Below, one piece after another: positions 20,263 through 21,869 of a stretch of DNA of 21,869 bases. The stretch is taken from NCBI GenBank assembly GCA_030265145.1, contig JARBES010000115.1, forward strand, positions 22,294,354 through 22,316,222, in the 5' to 3' direction. Every line of letters starts with the position of its first letter. The first letter of the stretch is position 1. Below the pieces are notes generated by a model. It saw only the letters and a list, made by a program, of their open reading frames with translations. It did no database searches and was not told the DNA's origin. A program made the position numbers and the translations under genes. This DNA comes from Strongylocentrotus pallidus. Its lineage: Eukaryota > Echinodermata > Echinoidea > Camarodonta > Strongylocentrotidae.

Positions 20263-20283
20263 TCAAAATCCAATGGAGATGAA

Positions 20284-20925
20284 TCAATGGAATACAGTAA
20301 TCAACTCCGAGATTCTACTGCGACACAGAGGACAAAGGCCGTTCCCCCTTGTGAGTACTTCTCTTGCGCATCTCTCACACGTACAAAAGTGGCGACAGGG
20401 AAGAAAGACGCAGTTCTGCCTCTGGTCTAAACAAATGGTGCATGGATTCTCGTTAGGATTAAGTGTACGACTCATGCTAGTAAGTTTTTCTTTTACGGTA
20501 TTCAACTTCACATTAATTTTGATTAGAAAGCAGCAGAATACAAAAGCGATAATGAATCCAATGATAATTATTATAAAAGAAATGATAAGAAAAATGACAA
20601 CGATTCTCCATTGAGAGTTCAATGAACTTTCCATATTCTCGATTCGCCCAAAATACCCACACAAGTCCCACAAGTTACAATCTGTGTAAATGGTAGTGGA
20701 GGGTTCCTCGGCTACCCACCCGTAGACAAGAGAACGGAACCACGTACATGTATCTGTCAGCAATCCAAGTAAAATCTGGTAGTCCATCCACAGGACGATG
20801 TAGGTCAGCCCAGCAAAGATTACCAACTTGACTTCAAAAGCCCTGCTCGCTGGAGGTACATCCCGATCACGAAATCCAAGAATTCTTTTCAGTGTTGCAG
20901 TCAAACGATTCACAGTTGTCTCCAT
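20284..20925 (-). CDS. RNF26-like membrane RING E3 ligase, copy C
   Basis: An intact 213-codon frame starts METTVNRL and ends RISELITVFH then TGA, as in copy A. The RING ligands C162, C165, C177, H179, C183, C186, C198 and C201 are all present; over the last 52 residues it differs from copy A at six positions by eye. Two changes affect the membrane part. About 24 residues matching copy A 59-82 are missing, leaving one N-terminal hydrophobic stretch (about 32-57). The second membrane segment (about 109-136) carries a 7-residue in-frame expansion, SFIIIII. The protein is inferred to be a membrane-anchored ubiquitin ligase of the same kind, with fewer passes. Both changes are in frame, which suggests selection kept the RING readable. 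Family assignment rests on the RING spacing and C-terminal position; another RING-HC membrane family is possible. Confidence 0.8.
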   Translation of the reverse strand: METTVNRLTATLKRILGFRDRDVPPASRAFEVKLVIFAGLTYIVLWMDYQILLGLLTDTCTWFRSLVYGWVAEEPSTTIYTDCNLWDLCGYFGRIENMESSLNSQWRIVVIFLIISFIIIIIGFIIAFVFCCFLIKINVKLNTVKEKLTSMSRTLNPNENPCTICLDQRQNCVFLPCRHFCTCERCAREVLTRGNGLCPLCRSRISELITVFH

Positions 20926-21001
20926 TTTGGGGTCTTGACCTCAATATTTCAGTTGCTCCGTTGCGATGTGAAATGGTTGTAGCTCACCGATGGATTTATC
21001 T
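20926..21001 (-). other. 5' UTR and splice acceptor of copy C
   Basis: On the minus strand TTCTTCTTATAG ends at 21000. A 74-base leader follows to the ATG, close to that of copy A, with no upstream ATG. The acceptor here is TATAG rather than TACAG and may be weaker. Confidence 0.5.
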
Positions 21002-21692
21002 ATAAGAAGAATAAATTGATATTGAAAACAATGATTTCGGTTCAGAATACACTATATACGAAGAAGGAGGAGCGTCTACTCCTACATTTTTTTTACACAC
21101 AGTACTTCATTCAATTAACTGGTAAAAATATGATGCATGATGGTCGTTACTTGCACGGATGTCTATTGGATTCATTGTTATTTTCTACCTACTTAATACT
21201 TATAATTTACTACCAGACTGTTTATCTCATGGTAATGTTGATGAAAATACTACTTTAATTGGAAATATACTGATTTTTATAAACTACTTAAGTTATCAAT
21301 AATAGTTTTCTGCATGCTTATGAATATACATTCATGTTTGAACCATCTATATTATGCCCAGCTGCTGTTATTGCTGATGATTATGATAATCTAATTGGAT
21401 AACCTATATTAATGAATATACAGGACATGAACGTCTGAAGTGCTCGGGGACCCACTCGTGAATCCTCGGGAAGGGTGTAAGATAAGATAAGAGGGGCTTT
21501 GGTATACATGTACTTCGTTATCTAGACTCTAGCCCATCATCATGATTGGATTTTCATCGAAAGTTTAACTAGGTTTGTGTAATTACAGAGAGCCTCTTTT
21601 GGGACTTTAAAAGGACATGTACCGTACACTTGAGAATCTTGTGGAATGCCCATTTAATTTGTTGTTAATGAGACCAGCTATAATCACCTAAC

Positions 21693-21810
21693 GAGGGGCT
21701 CTTTACCATATTAATACAACCTTATTAAGCCTACTTGCCAAAGTACTATAGCCTTTGTAATTAGTTGACAACTAGTTTTAATTAGTAAAGTTGTATAAAT
21801 ATAAGCCCTG
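21693..21810. mobile_element. Fold-back element, decayed copy in unit C
   Basis: This is the counterpart of 10911-11024. The left arm ATACAACCTTATTAA faces TTAGTAAAGTTGTAT, and CTACTTGCCAA faces TTGACAACTAG, so pairing is broken at several places while unit A pairs exactly. Confidence 0.65.
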
Positions 21811-21869
21811 ATCTTAAAACAATGAACTTTGTAGTGATATACATGTACTTCCATGTTTATTTCTACGGA

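Larger units (their letters stand above)
17660..21869. repeat. Duplication unit C
   Basis: Its first part (17660-19066) pairs with 12040-13395 of unit B. Its later part (from 19457) pairs with unit A from 8759, up to and past the fold-back element, and is cut by the window end. The stretch 17950-19006 has no preserved open frame. The stretch 19067-20283 is 3' flank of the RING gene plus an extra segment at about 20133-20262 absent from A and B. The stretch 21002-21690 is AT-rich upstream DNA matching 10285-10910. Confidence 0.8.

Noticed and set aside
1-21869. CRISPR array, bacterial operon or LTR/retrovirus-like element
   Set aside because: No regular repeat-spacer pattern, ribosome-binding-site operons, LTR pairs or gag/env-like sequence were seen; the only reverse transcriptase is of the LINE type.

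Overview
This is AT-rich animal genomic DNA with introns. It is probably from a marine invertebrate deuterostome; a sea urchin or other echinoderm is my best guess. The support is indirect: spliced genes in long repeat-rich intergenic DNA, a CR1/L2-group LINE, hAT-like elements with CAGTGGCGTAGC ends, a tRNA-derived SINE, fold-back elements and many microsatellites. No bacterial, organellar or retrovirus-like sequence was recognised. One 100-N assembly gap lies at 11553-11652.

Left part (1-8.1 kb). The 5' end of a minus-strand gene is visible. Its long first coding exon (3200-4003) encodes a basic, Ser/Arg-rich, apparently disordered N-terminus, and a downstream internal exon lies at 972-1086. 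At least one exon between them was not found, so their linkage is inferred. Around them lie a C/G-rich repeat fragment, a hAT-like fragment, a SINE, a (GA)n tract and a striking ~760 bp array of about 30 diverged ~23 bp units (5966-6725).

Right part (8.2-21.9 kb). This is a local tandem duplication. Three units (A 8759-~11090, B ~12040-15132, C ~17660 to the window end) each carry on the minus strand one copy of a small membrane-anchored RING-finger gene resembling the C-terminus of RNF26. Copy A (229 aa) and copy C (213 aa) have full RING domains. Copy B has lost its start codon and its whole RING and is probably a pseudogene. All three share a conserved 5' UTR preceded by a splice acceptor, so each gene probably had an upstream non-coding exon. 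B and C also share a ~1.4 kb block downstream of the gene that A lacks. A and C share a hAT insertion edge and a fold-back element.

Between the units are a decayed LINE (15.15-16.82 kb) that cuts off the upstream region of copy B, a near-perfect 34 bp hairpin inside that LINE, a candidate minus-strand exon of an unrecognised gene (16834-16915), and an old inverted-repeat element (~16983-17412). The RING genes are probably ER or endomembrane ubiquitin ligases, by analogy to RNF26. No operon-like cooperation is implied; the array looks like lineage-specific gene duplication followed by divergent decay.
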